From Bacteroidota bacterium (GTDB lineage Bacteria > Bacteroidota > Bacteroidia > UKL13-3): a DNA stretch of 59,316 nucleotides. Within the stretch, counting starts at the first letter, position 1. The number at the start of each line of letters is the position of its first letter. Below, piece by piece: positions 18,801 to 27,992 of the stretch. The translations under genes and the position numbers were made by a program. The DNA lies in the NCBI GenBank assembly GCA_027488905.1, contig JAIYAT010000022.1, positions 1 through 59,316 of the forward strand, written 5' to 3'. The notes below the pieces were generated by a model. That model had not been told where the DNA came from. It did no database searches and saw only the letters and a list, made by a program, of their open reading frames with translations.

Positions 18801-21553
18801 TAGTAAAAATTGCACATATAGATACTGGGTATTTAAGAAACCACCCTGTATTACCAAAAAAACATAAAGGTGAACGATCTATATTAATTGGTGGTAACGA
18901 TAATAATGATGGTGCAATTGATTATAATAAACCAATGTCGCTGGCCGAGCAACAAGGTCATGGTAATGCAACCCTAGCTATTTTAGCGGGTAGAAAAATA
19001 TCATCTAAATCAGGCGATACCCCTTACAATGATTATTTTGGAGGAAATCCTTTTGCTGAAGTTATCTCAATAAAAATAAGTGAAACGGTTGTTCTATTAA
19101 GTGGAAAAAACTTTGCTCAAGCCATTGATTATGCAATAACAGAAAATGTAGATATCATTACCATGAGTATGGCAGGATGGTGCACTAAAACCATGGCTGA
19201 TGCAGTTAACAGAGCCTATGAAGCTGGTGTTATTATTTGCTGTGCTACAGGGAATAATTGGGTTAATGGTATAAAAAAACTTATTCCTAAAACTGTTTTA
19301 TACCCTGCTAGATTTGAAAGAACAATTGGTGTAGCAGGAGCAACATACAACCATAAACCTTATGTTTTTGATTTACACAATCCAAAAACACGGGCAGAAG
19401 GAGGCCTTTATATGCAAATGAGTTATGGGCCTGAAAGTGCTATGGGTTCCATAATTGCAGGATACTCACCAAACATTATTTGGTTTGGCCATGAGCCAGA
19501 TGCAGAAAAAGATCCTTTATATGTAAAAAATGGCGGTGGAACCTCTTCAGCCACTCCTCAAGTTGCTGCTGCTGCATCTCTTTATCTTCAAAAATATAGA
19601 GAAGAAATTGAAATAATTGCTGGAAACGAAAAATGGAAGAAGGTAGAAATTGTAAAAGAAGCATTATTTAGAACAGCCTATAAAGAACCCATGTATGCCT
19701 CTTATTTGGGCAATGGTATTGTTAAAGCTGCCAATGCCTTAAAGTTACATCCATCTAAAATTGATAATATTAAAGAAGCCCCAAAAGCGCAATCTGAAGG
19801 AAGTTTTTTTAAAAAGCTTTTTAAATTATTTAGTAGAAACTTATTAGCCAATGAATCAAATGAAACGCTTAAAGAAATGCTTGGTAATGAATTAATTCAG
19901 CTAATGCATAAGGAAGAAGCTTTGTATCCATTGTTAGAACTTAACTTTTCGAGTCCAAATTTTGATTTTAATGTTGAACAGAAAACGCTTTTACTTGAAA
20001 CACTTGAAAGAAGCAGCCTAGCTTCAGATTTTTTAAAGAAAAGTATCCTTACTGATAGAAATATTAACAATTATACCATTAAAAGAAATCATTTATCACC
20101 TAATGATTCTATACACAATATTGAGCTAGATTTAAATGGAATACAATTGTTAATCAATAGCAAAGGAGTAGATTATGAAGTAGGTAATGTTGAATGTGAT
20201 GAACTAAGTAATCAGAAAAATAACTTTAGAACAGACACTATTGAAATTACACTTTCTGAAGAATCTAATAGGTCTGCCAATAGTTACCTTCAAGTACAAA
20301 ATAATTTAGAAGAAGAAGGAAGAGAAGGTATTGTACTTGTTCTAAAAGAAATAAATGGCGAATGGATTGCAGATTGGAAATTTCCTGAGGAAACAAGTAA
20401 TGGCCAAACTGCTAATAGGGCTATCAATAATAACTTTAATGCAAACGGCAATGCCATTGACCTTTTAGAAGTAAAAGCTGAAAATAGAGGTATTGCAAGC
20501 CTTGCAGGCAAAATTATTCTTAAAGTATTTAGTTGGATAAAGCCTAAAGCAAAAAATAAGGAAAAATCTAATTGGGAAAACTTTCTTTCCAATAGTGTAG
20601 ATTATAAGTATGAATGCTATGCCATTGATTTGTTAGAGAATGAAGTTTCGTCAGATAAATGGATTAAAATTAGCGATAACTTAAACCAGCCTATTTGGAA
20701 TTATATTATAGAAGAAAAAAAGCCCCTTCTTATGTTATTCCCTGGGCTTTTCAGAGAAGTTCAAACAAACTTTACAGATATGTTGAACAATTCCGAATTC
20801 AAAGAGCTGGTTAACAAAAAATATGGTCGATATGCAATTGGGTTCAATGTGCCGGATGTGATTGATGGGATTTCACTAAATGCTCAAAAAATTGATAAAT
20901 TAATTCCAACTGGAATCGCAAATAAACCTTGTTCAGTAATTGCGAGAAGCCGAGGAGGATTAGTGGCTAGATATTTATTTGAAAAAACTTGGCAACATAA
21001 CAATCCAAGTAAAAGGAAATTTGAGTTAGAAAAATTGGTTTTTATTGCTACACCAAATATGGGAACTCCTATTGCCAATAACGAATTATGGAAAAACCTA
21101 GCCACCAACTTGGTAAACTTAACGGGAAAAGCCTTCTCACTTGGCAATCCAATGTTTAAAGGTTTTGAGATACTTCTAGGCGCTATTGTAAACAAGGTGA
21201 CAGATCTTCCAGGGATTGATAACTTAGAAGAAAACAGCGAATTGATAACTTTATTAAATAGCGGATTAGAAAAGAAAGAAAACTATTATGCAGTAGCTGC
21301 AGATTTTGAATTTAAACCAGCTATCCTAAATGCATTAGAAGAATGGATGTTGGATAAAAAAGTTTTTAGTAGAAGACCAAATGACGGGGTAGTTCCTGTT
21401 CAAAGTGTAACCTTTGCCCATGGAAATGGCAATGACGTTTTGAGATTTGAAAATATAAAATATGTAGGAAATTCTCAAGGGGTTAACCATTTAAATATTC
21501 TTAACAAAAAGAATAGTGAAATATTAACATGGATAGCATCAGTTATCAAGTAA
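15836..21553 (+). CDS. Giant fusion: subtilisin - caspase - subtilisin - alpha/beta hydrolase
   Basis: This 1905-residue protein has four enzyme domains. Residues 1-200 resemble a subtilisin propeptide (SLGRDIFEFALLLEKNPIVE). Subtilisin 1 has Asp231, His270 and Ser459 (TGSSASCP). The caspase (about 543-800) has His628 (YAGHG) and Cys679 (SDSCHSG). A second propeptide-like stretch (about 855-905) leads to subtilisin 2 with Asp996, His1042 and Ser1237 (GTSSATPQ). Residues 1600-1905 form a lipase-like hydrolase with Ser1705 (ARSRGG), Asp1850 and His1885. All catalytic residues appear present. There is no signal peptide, so it is probably intracellular. An A9 run at 17431-17439 sits exactly at the subtilisin-caspase junction, just before an in-frame ATG at 17444. 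A likely role is a multi-effector or self-processing conflict protein; this is inference. Confidence 0.9.
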   Translation: MFRTIKLNGISEGSHLLDESENLLVIRLNVGLNVYKVLSEIPKALPFLNKVSLFESFPESNVFVLSIKKDKNEPTLKETFKSIVKESQHSDIKYIGSVLKYKDSGVYQLYTGNLFLKFNNTINELDAYSFFETYDLKLKLKLGFAVNSFFLEAPTSLGRDIFEFALLLEKNPIVEICYPELVTKRIGNQRFLQNNSNSNYPLNTAWTHELVNLKHVWKHTKGKGASICFIDDGIDFSHPAFLPNSRITACKDMMDKSGKRKPQHLFNEGHGTACASIACSADPRAIGIAPEASLMVVRTMGLGSVLEAEAIYWATQQGADIISCSWGPPDGNFRTLKKNHSKYPIPDHTDIALRYAAREGRNGKGCLVFFAAGNGDELISNDGYASHPDVLAIGAVNKSLQKTVYSDYGYPLFCCFPSGDFSKVAPDKWEQNSGIAAADAMGEFGLVPGDFNPMFTGSSASCPAVAGIAALLISLEPNVSKDEATQIIRDSCTPLGTSTERDSNGYHQQFGYGLPNLETMIHTLQNNQHINLKKNKMENSTLKTKQQLLALHIGINVVDNKYYHGLIPELKGCVNDKQNLENWSKSKGFLTVGLTNESATKENIIKEILNLAQVTHAEDWVLVTYAGHGAPIKDENADEHDGFDESWVTYNGFLIDDEINAALKQFKTGVNVIFLSDSCHSGTVARSLNVMNEPLNGDVLMRYIPLHIVNQVLSLNQTFAGELKGRALGKRMLIEDEQVMSNLLSFAACQDDEFAQELNGKGLFTTAFLDCMKKAESIKNYNHLYVMVREALPRNQNPKLFFYGPKVIDFPNHPLFENISMHNASHQEKNTVQSNPSKPSKPISPNKNGRLVINTSEQEIIINKGSNRTLSEEILPVIEGSIDAKSFEGRTLWDKAYDCFLKSEGKVSWVEPDIASDVNGDPTLKESASRNSDGDTFNWLHTYPPQKEDEAKVPFDWHLDNEHSQLKAAREEVFPEIVAGVEPNPNKKLVKIAHIDTGYLRNHPVLPKKHKGERSILIGGNDNNDGAIDYNKPMSLAEQQGHGNATLAILAGRKISSKSGDTPYNDYFGGNPFAEVISIKISETVVLLSGKNFAQAIDYAITENVDIITMSMAGWCTKTMADAVNRAYEAGVIICCATGNNWVNGIKKLIPKTVLYPARFERTIGVAGATYNHKPYVFDLHNPKTRAEGGLYMQMSYGPESAMGSIIAGYSPNIIWFGHEPDAEKDPLYVKNGGGTSSATPQVAAAASLYLQKYREEIEIIAGNEKWKKVEIVKEALFRTAYKEPMYASYLGNGIVKAANALKLHPSKIDNIKEAPKAQSEGSFFKKLFKLFSRNLLANESNETLKEMLGNELIQLMHKEEALYPLLELNFSSPNFDFNVEQKTLLLETLERSSLASDFLKKSILTDRNINNYTIKRNHLSPNDSIHNIELDLNGIQLLINSKGVDYEVGNVECDELSNQKNNFRTDTIEITLSEESNRSANSYLQVQNNLEEEGREGIVLVLKEINGEWIADWKFPEETSNGQTANRAINNNFNANGNAIDLLEVKAENRGIASLAGKIILKVFSWIKPKAKNKEKSNWENFLSNSVDYKYECYAIDLLENEVSSDKWIKISDNLNQPIWNYIIEEKKPLLMLFPGLFREVQTNFTDMLNNSEFKELVNKKYGRYAIGFNVPDVIDGISLNAQKIDKLIPTGIANKPCSVIARSRGGLVARYLFEKTWQHNNPSKRKFELEKLVFIATPNMGTPIANNELWKNLATNLVNLTGKAFSLGNPMFKGFEILLGAIVNKVTDLPGIDNLEENSELITLLNSGLEKKENYYAVAADFEFKPAILNALEEWMLDKKVFSRRPNDGVVPVQSVTFAHGNGNDVLRFENIKYVGNSQGVNHLNILNKKNSEILTWIASVIK

Positions 21554-21589
21554 ATCATTTGTAAATTAAAACCTATTAAAATCAATATT

Positions 21590-21955
21590 ATGGACGTAAA
21601 AGTATATGCAAGGAAAAAATTAAATAGAACTGGTCTATTTGTTAACTCTGGTGAGAAGTATTTGATTAAAGATTTAAACACATCCAAATGGATTGATATT
21701 CTAATTAAGTGTGATGCTAATGGTTTTAAACTTAATTTAAGTAATCATAAATTAAGAATGCCAGCTCAAAATTATTTCTACTTGGGTGCACAAATTGGAG
21801 AAAATCAACATAACCTAATTCCTATTGGCAAATTGTACGAAACTGAACCAATTACAATACCCGAAAGCGGGGAGTTAATGCTATTTGCCAACGACAATCC
21901 ACATTTTTATTGGAACAATTTTGGTTTCATCGAAGTAAGAATAATTAAGATTTAA
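21590..21955 (+). CDS. LecA (PA-IL)-like lectin-fold protein
   Basis: This 121-residue all-beta protein looks like the LecA/PA-IL galactose-binding fold: a VYARKKLNRTGLFVNSGEKY strand pair, LGAQIGENQHNLIPIGK (compare LVMKIG...IPVNTG in LecA), then PESGELMLFANDNPHFYWNN and a final FIEVRIIKI strand. The LecA calcium and sugar residues are only partly recognisable. It has no signal peptide. It starts 36 nt after the giant fusion gene and is probably co-transcribed, perhaps as a recognition subunit. The fold assignment is from pattern memory only. Confidence 0.6.
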   Translation: MDVKVYARKKLNRTGLFVNSGEKYLIKDLNTSKWIDILIKCDANGFKLNLSNHKLRMPAQNYFYLGAQIGENQHNLIPIGKLYETEPITIPESGELMLFANDNPHFYWNNFGFIEVRIIKI

Positions 21956-22149
21956 GAGAATTAATACTTAATGTAACTGGTTTGAATTGTTTAATTCATT
22001 GATTTATGAGAAGCAGTAAATCTAGGCCTTTTCCCTACTAGATTTACTGCTAATAATGTTCTTCATATAATTGATTATAAGACAGTAAAGAACAAAGTAA
22101 CTTAAATTAATATATTCGACTTAATAATTAATCAATCAAAAATTGAGAC

Positions 22150-22899
22150 ATGGAGAATATAACTAAAAAGCACTTAATTAAAAAAGGTCAAGAAAAAGAG
22201 GCATTAGATTTTATTCTAACCAATTGCTTTCGTGCAGGGTTTGGAACAGTTCCTAAATCCGAAATAGATCTTATCCTTTTTACCGCTTTACTTAAATATT
22301 CTGACGAGAATGTTGATAATGATTATGAATTAAGTAAATACTTGCAAATTACTCAGAGGCAAATTTCCAATCTTAAAGAAAAAGCAAGTGTAAAATATCT
22401 TCAAATCACTAGTGAAGAGGCTATTTCTATTTTTTTAGACAAGGCTAATAGCGCAAAATTAGATGACAAATATATTGAGATACCAATAAATAATATAGCT
22501 GTTAAAAATGAAATTGAAGCCATTCTTGACAAAAATGATATCCTCTTGCAATCTCAACTGAATCCAAAAATATTCCGGTTAAGAGTAGATGACTTCTTTG
22601 AATTAATTATTCTCTTTGAAAGCATTTTAAATAGAACTGATAATAAAGAAACAGCTGAAAATCGTGTTATTGAGGTATTAAAAGGCGCTGCTTCCAAAAA
22701 CAAGGAAGCAATGGGAAAAATTAGTAAACAAGAAAATGATTTGCTAACTATCTCAAAAAAAACCCTTAAGGAAGGGTTAGTTAAAGGCGGGTTCTCACTG
22801 CTCATAGACCTATTAACGTCTTTGATACCTGGAGGGGCTTTCATTTCTGAACCAATCAAAAAACTCTTTGATACTTTTAAAAGGAATACTGTAAAATGA
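22150..22899 (+). CDS. Helicase-operon protein with HTH-like N-terminus and hydrophobic C-terminus
   Basis: This protein has 249 residues. Residues 30-80 contain GTVPKSEIDLILFTALLKYS and DYELSKYLQITQRQISNLKEKA, which reads as a helix-turn-helix DNA-binding or adaptor domain seen, as I recall, in accessory defence proteins. Residues 210-235 (GGFSLLIDLLTSLIPGGAFI) are hydrophobic and Gly-rich, and could insert in the membrane or form a pore. It is the first gene of a three-gene operon, and its TGA overlaps the helicase ATG by 4 nt. It could be a regulator or an abortive-infection effector. No family name is given with certainty. Confidence 0.75.
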   Translation: MENITKKHLIKKGQEKEALDFILTNCFRAGFGTVPKSEIDLILFTALLKYSDENVDNDYELSKYLQITQRQISNLKEKASVKYLQITSEEAISIFLDKANSAKLDDKYIEIPINNIAVKNEIEAILDKNDILLQSQLNPKIFRLRVDDFFELIILFESILNRTDNKETAENRVIEVLKGAASKNKEAMGKISKQENDLLTISKKTLKEGLVKGGFSLLIDLLTSLIPGGAFISEPIKKLFDTFKRNTVK

Positions 22900-25460
22900 A
22901 AAAGCAGAATTCCAACAACTTTGAAGCCTACAATGAATTTATTCACAAATCGGTGTTGGCTTGGATAAAAGATAAAAATTGGACAACAGTAAGGCCTATT
23001 CAACAATTTGCATTAGAGCAGCTTAGTAACAATACTGAAGATGACTTAATTCTTTTTGCTCCAACAGCTGGTGGTAAAACAATGGCAGCTTTTATCCCGC
23101 TTTTAAGTGAGTATCTGAAAAAGAGAAATGACACAAATGACGATCAACAGAAAGGTTATTATATTCTCTATATCTGCCCAACTAAGGCGTTAATCAATCA
23201 ACAAGCTGAGGAAGAAAATGATATCAGTCAGTTAGCAAAAATCTGCAACATTCCAGTCACACCATGGATGGGTGATGTAGCCGTAGGAAAAAAAGAAAGG
23301 AGTTGGGAGAGTCCTGATGGAATATTAGTAATTACTCCTGAGTCTCTAGAAGCTCGGTTTGTAAAGAAATATTATGATATTGAAAGATGTTTTGGAAATT
23401 TAAGAGCAATTGTTATTGACGAATTACACATTTATTTTGAATCAGAAAGAGGTGCACAAGTAATTTCGTTATTATCAAGACTAGAAGCGATAGTAAGTAA
23501 AAGAATTCAAAGAATAGCGTTATCAGCAACACTTGGCGATGGAAGCGATAAAGACCTTAAAGCAGTATACGATTTTCTTAGACCGAATAATTCTTTAAAA
23601 AATCTTCCTAAAGCGAACATTGATTATAAATCAGAAATTACAATTCACTTAGAAATATTTGAAGATGAAGATTTTACCGAAATCGGAAACCAAAGTGAAA
23701 AAACGAGAAGAGAAATTGCGAATTCAATTAACTTGATCTTTGATGAGCAGCAAAAAGGAATAATTTTTACAAATTCAAGAAGAGAAGCCGAAAGGTTTAC
23801 TAATTTATTGAATAATATGGAAAATGCCTTGACAAAATTACCAGATTGGTCTAAAGACAAAGAGGAAGATGAAAAAGCTGAATATGATGAATTAGAAGGT
23901 AGTCCAAAGGAGCATAAGAGAAGTAAGGCTAAGAAAGAGAATATTAATCCTGAAGTTTTCCCCATGCAAAATTATCAGGATAAATTTAATTCAGATAATT
24001 TGTTAACTGATCCCCGTAAGTATTGGCCTCATCATGGTTCTTTAAATAAGACAATTCGATCTCATGCAGAAAAGCGAATGAGATTAAAAGATGTACCCTG
24101 TATTTTAGTTGCAACAACAACACTTGAATTAGGCATTGATATAGGAGAGATAAAAAAAGTAGCACAAATAGGACCTGGTATTTCCGTTTCCTCCCTAAGA
24201 CAAAGATTAGGAAGGTCGGGTAGACCAAGAAACAATCAAAACTCCAAACCAGAGTTGTATATTTATGTAAGAGAAGCTTTTATTGACGAAAATAGTGAAA
24301 TTATAAATCGTTTAAGATTACCGAGCTTTCAAACCTTAGCTCAAATAGCATTATTGAATGAAGGGAAATTTGAATCTCCAAATCTTGACAAATTACATCT
24401 TTCAACAGTAGTTCAACAGTTGCTCTCGCTTTTATATCAATCGAGAGAAAACTCAATTAGCAGGAAAGACATTGAGCAAATTCTAGTTGAAAACGGGCCA
24501 TTCAAGAATTTGAAAGCCCCTCTTAATGGATTTGATGAAACCAATATTTTGCGAGGGATACTAAGAAGATTGTTGACAAGGACACCAGCATTGATAGATA
24601 TAGATATTCAAGAATCGGAAGATAAAATAGAATATTTTTTAACCTCACATGGAGAAAAGATAATAAATGCCCCTAATTTCTTTACTGCTTTCAAAACTCC
24701 GATTGAATACACGGTTAAATTACACTCAACTGTTCTGGGGACTTTGGGTTTGGGCCATAATTATGGAGTTATGGATAAGATAATCTATAACGGTAAAACC
24801 TATGAGATTACTGGGATAAATCACAATAATAGGGTAATTGAAGTGAGGAATACTGAGTCTGGAAGCCCTGTTTACTTTAGTGGTGATGCTCTTTTTCCAT
24901 CCGAAGAAGTTATAAATAAAATGAAAGATTTGTATGTCCTAGATAATAAATCATTCGAGGATTTCTTGAGTAAAAATATTAATTCTTTAAATGAAAAAAG
25001 TAAAGTACTACTATTAAAAGCCAAAGATGAATTTGTTAAATATTTAAATGAGAACTCTTTGATAATTGACTTAATTGATGAAAAAGGAGATAGAATTAGT
25101 AGAAAAGTTTTTATTTGGTTTCCATGGGTTGGTGAGAAAGAATTATTAGGAATAGTCGATGCACTAAAACACGCCAAGATCAATGCGGTTGCTTTCAGGG
25201 TTTGTATAATTTTAAAGAATTCTAACAATGATTCCGATTTCCTAAAAACATTATTAAAAAAGATAGAAAGTATTTTGAAAAGCTTTCCTTCATCTTCAGA
25301 GATTATCCGAAATAAAGGAGTATTTTATTCTGAAAAGTTTGACCACTTTTTAACGCCTACACTTTGGCGTAAAGAAAGAGAACTTAGTCAATCGTCTCAC
25401 CAAAAAGTTATGGCTAAACTAGATGAATTAAAAGTTGAGATAAGTAAACATTTAAAATAA
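22896..25460 (+). CDS. Lhr-like superfamily 2 DEAD/DEAH helicase
   Basis: This 854-residue helicase has Walker A FAPTAGGKT (about 54-62), DELH with Asp175 (VIDELHIYFES), SAT (LSATLGDG, about 208), TTTLELGIDIG (about 408) and motif VI RQRLGRSGRPRN (about 436-447). A highly charged insert lies at about 315-350. The C-terminal 380 residues have no catalytic motif, and they may include winged-helix and beta modules as in Lhr-type proteins. The gene overlaps the upstream gene by 4 nt and the downstream gene by 1 nt (TAATG), which indicates strict translational coupling. It is probably the motor of a nucleic-acid-targeting defence module. Confidence 0.92.
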   Translation: MKKQNSNNFEAYNEFIHKSVLAWIKDKNWTTVRPIQQFALEQLSNNTEDDLILFAPTAGGKTMAAFIPLLSEYLKKRNDTNDDQQKGYYILYICPTKALINQQAEEENDISQLAKICNIPVTPWMGDVAVGKKERSWESPDGILVITPESLEARFVKKYYDIERCFGNLRAIVIDELHIYFESERGAQVISLLSRLEAIVSKRIQRIALSATLGDGSDKDLKAVYDFLRPNNSLKNLPKANIDYKSEITIHLEIFEDEDFTEIGNQSEKTRREIANSINLIFDEQQKGIIFTNSRREAERFTNLLNNMENALTKLPDWSKDKEEDEKAEYDELEGSPKEHKRSKAKKENINPEVFPMQNYQDKFNSDNLLTDPRKYWPHHGSLNKTIRSHAEKRMRLKDVPCILVATTTLELGIDIGEIKKVAQIGPGISVSSLRQRLGRSGRPRNNQNSKPELYIYVREAFIDENSEIINRLRLPSFQTLAQIALLNEGKFESPNLDKLHLSTVVQQLLSLLYQSRENSISRKDIEQILVENGPFKNLKAPLNGFDETNILRGILRRLLTRTPALIDIDIQESEDKIEYFLTSHGEKIINAPNFFTAFKTPIEYTVKLHSTVLGTLGLGHNYGVMDKIIYNGKTYEITGINHNNRVIEVRNTESGSPVYFSGDALFPSEEVINKMKDLYVLDNKSFEDFLSKNINSLNEKSKVLLLKAKDEFVKYLNENSLIIDLIDEKGDRISRKVFIWFPWVGEKELLGIVDALKHAKINAVAFRVCIILKNSNNDSDFLKTLLKKIESILKSFPSSSEIIRNKGVFYSEKFDHFLTPTLWRKERELSQSSHQKVMAKLDELKVEISKHLK

Positions 25461-27472
25461 TGAGAAAAGAAAATAACCTACAGATAAAATGGGGCGATAT
25501 AGTGCCCTTTCTTTCTCTTACTATTTTTAAGGAAGTTGATAAAATTAAATCAAATGATTTATTTGGATGGATAAAAAGCAATATCGAGAAAATTCTTTTT
25601 AGCAAGCCTATCAGTTCAGCCGAGAAAGATATCAAGATTTATAATTTCCTTGATAAAACAGAATTAGAAGAAAATCTTAAAGAAGATATTTTGGGGATTA
25701 TTTTTCAAGTTAGTAATTATCCTTCTTGGTTGAAGATAATAAAAGGGGAAAGCAGATTTGATGAATTCGTTGAATACAAACATCACCTATTACTATTGAT
25801 AAAAAAAGGTAGTTACATCTCATTTTCATCAACATACCAATCTACTACAAATAATTTAATGCAAATATTTGAGTTCGGTCAGTTTGATACATTAATTTTT
25901 CCATTTCAGTTTAAGAAAGTAAAGGAGAAATTATATGAAGATGCTTTTATTACCGATGAAGTCTTTAATTTATGGTTGAATGGATTACACAGGTCTGTAA
26001 AATTGAAACCGGATAAAAAGAATATTACAGGCCCTGATTTGCGCATGGCTATCGATCCCTTTGCAGACCAATCTTATAATTATGGGGCATTTATTTCTAA
26101 GTTGACTATAAATAATGAAAACAAAATCAATTTCTTGAGTGAAGAAGAGAAAAAAACTTTAAGGATTGGCTATTCTAAAAATAGGAATATGCTTTGGATG
26201 AGTAGAACAAAAGGAATCATTCAATACGCCTCAATATTTGACTACCTTACCACTGAAATAGAAAGAAAGACAAAAACACCTCTTACTAAACAAAAGGAAG
26301 CCGAGCATATGTTGGGGTTGATTAATTTAAGTAAACCAACAAATTCAGATGAGATTAAGAATGCAAAAGATCCGTTTGAAATAAAGCTAAATATTGAGAT
26401 AGAGAAACTGGATGAAGACTTAAATGATAAAGAATTAACGGAAAAAGAATGGCTTAACTATGGTAAACTTGAAATTGATAAAAATGTCGCTTTAAAATTT
26501 GAAGACAATACACTAAGTTTTGGTGTAAATGTCTTCTACATAACAAAAATAGTTCAAACATTTGTTTTAGAGATTCAAAGTTTTGATGATAAAGAAATAA
26601 ATATTTCAGTAGGCGATATAAGAAGTATAGCAAAGGAAGACGAAGTATTTGAAAATGTTCTTAATTACATTGGTTGGAATAATGCTTTTCAAGTACTATT
26701 TGAATCAGGTCATGTTTTAACTGGAAACCGATTATATTACCAATCATACGGTGACATATTCTATAAAGACATTAAATTTAAGGATTTTAATGGTTTTGAT
26801 GTCTCAAAAGAGAAGCCAGATGGGTGGGATAAAAACAGTAAACCAAAAATTCAATTAATTAAAAATGTAAATGATGATAGTCTTTTCTCTTTTGTTGCAA
26901 AAAATATAAATGATCTCTTCGATTCTAAAAACGAAGAATGGTATTTATTGTGTCATGATCAAGCAAATGAAATAGCCGATTTCCTTTATATTGAACCAGG
27001 AAACAGAAAGGTTATACTCGTTCATGTTAAAGCTGCTGATTCAAATAATTCAAATAGAAATATTGCAATTGACCCATTTCAAGTAGTTTGCTCACAAGCC
27101 GTAAAGAATTTAAGACATGTAAATGCAGATGAGTTGTTAGAAAGGTTCAAGAATAGTGAAAAGCGTTGTGGTACTTTTGCAATTAATTCTGATGACCCTT
27201 CAAATATTATTCTTGATACATCTAAATTTCATAATGCTTTAGAAGTAATAAAGAATAAAGGACAAGTTGTTAACAAAAAGGTAATAATAGTGCAACCCCA
27301 TATTCAATCAACAAAATGGAAGAAATCTGAAAATGACTTTTATAACAGTACTAATCACCAAAATTCTACTACCCTCAGACGAGCATTAATGCTTTCGACT
27401 ATTTTGCTCGAAACCGAGATGGCTTGTAGAAAGCAAGGAGTTGAATTTGAGGTTTGGGGCGAAGCAGTATAG
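25460..27472 (+). CDS. Helicase-coupled protein with predicted PD-(D/E)XK-like nuclease domain
   Basis: This protein has 670 residues. The region around 495-526 reads LCHDQANEIADFLYIEPGNR then KVILVHVKAAD with Lys524. This matches the pattern D-x-x-x-x-E-x-ADF...(H/E)xK that I know from restriction-like endonuclease cores in defence helicase operons. The first 480 residues are not recognised and may be recognition or scaffold domains. Its ATG overlaps the helicase TAA by one base. I infer a helicase-nuclease complex. The metal-binding residues need a structure check, and the family could be described under another name. Confidence 0.75.
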   Translation: MRKENNLQIKWGDIVPFLSLTIFKEVDKIKSNDLFGWIKSNIEKILFSKPISSAEKDIKIYNFLDKTELEENLKEDILGIIFQVSNYPSWLKIIKGESRFDEFVEYKHHLLLLIKKGSYISFSSTYQSTTNNLMQIFEFGQFDTLIFPFQFKKVKEKLYEDAFITDEVFNLWLNGLHRSVKLKPDKKNITGPDLRMAIDPFADQSYNYGAFISKLTINNENKINFLSEEEKKTLRIGYSKNRNMLWMSRTKGIIQYASIFDYLTTEIERKTKTPLTKQKEAEHMLGLINLSKPTNSDEIKNAKDPFEIKLNIEIEKLDEDLNDKELTEKEWLNYGKLEIDKNVALKFEDNTLSFGVNVFYITKIVQTFVLEIQSFDDKEINISVGDIRSIAKEDEVFENVLNYIGWNNAFQVLFESGHVLTGNRLYYQSYGDIFYKDIKFKDFNGFDVSKEKPDGWDKNSKPKIQLIKNVNDDSLFSFVAKNINDLFDSKNEEWYLLCHDQANEIADFLYIEPGNRKVILVHVKAADSNNSNRNIAIDPFQVVCSQAVKNLRHVNADELLERFKNSEKRCGTFAINSDDPSNIILDTSKFHNALEVIKNKGQVVNKKVIIVQPHIQSTKWKKSENDFYNSTNHQNSTTLRRALMLSTILLETEMACRKQGVEFEVWGEAV

Positions 27473-27990
27473 TATAAGAAAAAAAATAGTGTGGTTCCTT
27501 TCTTTAATTGTTCTTAGACTTAGCTTTTTGGTTCTATTTTTAAAAGTCTAATTGATTTCTATTTAAGAGTTTTATCTTATGGAATTAAAGGCCGAATACG
27601 CAACAAGTTATTGGCGAGAGTAGGGTAACGAATTTCTATATCATTTTTGTGTATATCCGGAAGTTAGTTTTTTAAATCAAAATTGGTGCTGAAAGGCCAC
27701 GATTTAAGTAACATCCTGCAAGCCATAATAGGTTACACCATAAACTAAAATTTTCCCTCTTTTTGCATATGACAAATATGATTCAATGGTCTATTTTTTT
27801 TACTATTGTTTTCATGCTTTAGTTATGCCCCAAAATATCAACTTTATGCAGCATTTACATACCTTTTACGCTTACGCAATGTAATTAGTTTGATGCCTTG
27901 CAACTAGCAACTTAATATCTCAAAAGAAACCCTGAATTCTTCACCTTATGGCAATCCAAAAGTTCCTTTCTCTAAATGTTTATATTACAA
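27473..27990. other. Non-coding stretch after the helicase operon
   Basis: About 520 nt with no ORF worth calling and stops in every frame. It is probably decayed sequence flanking the IS66 remnant. No clear terminator is seen. Confidence 0.5.
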
Positions 27991-27992
27991 CA

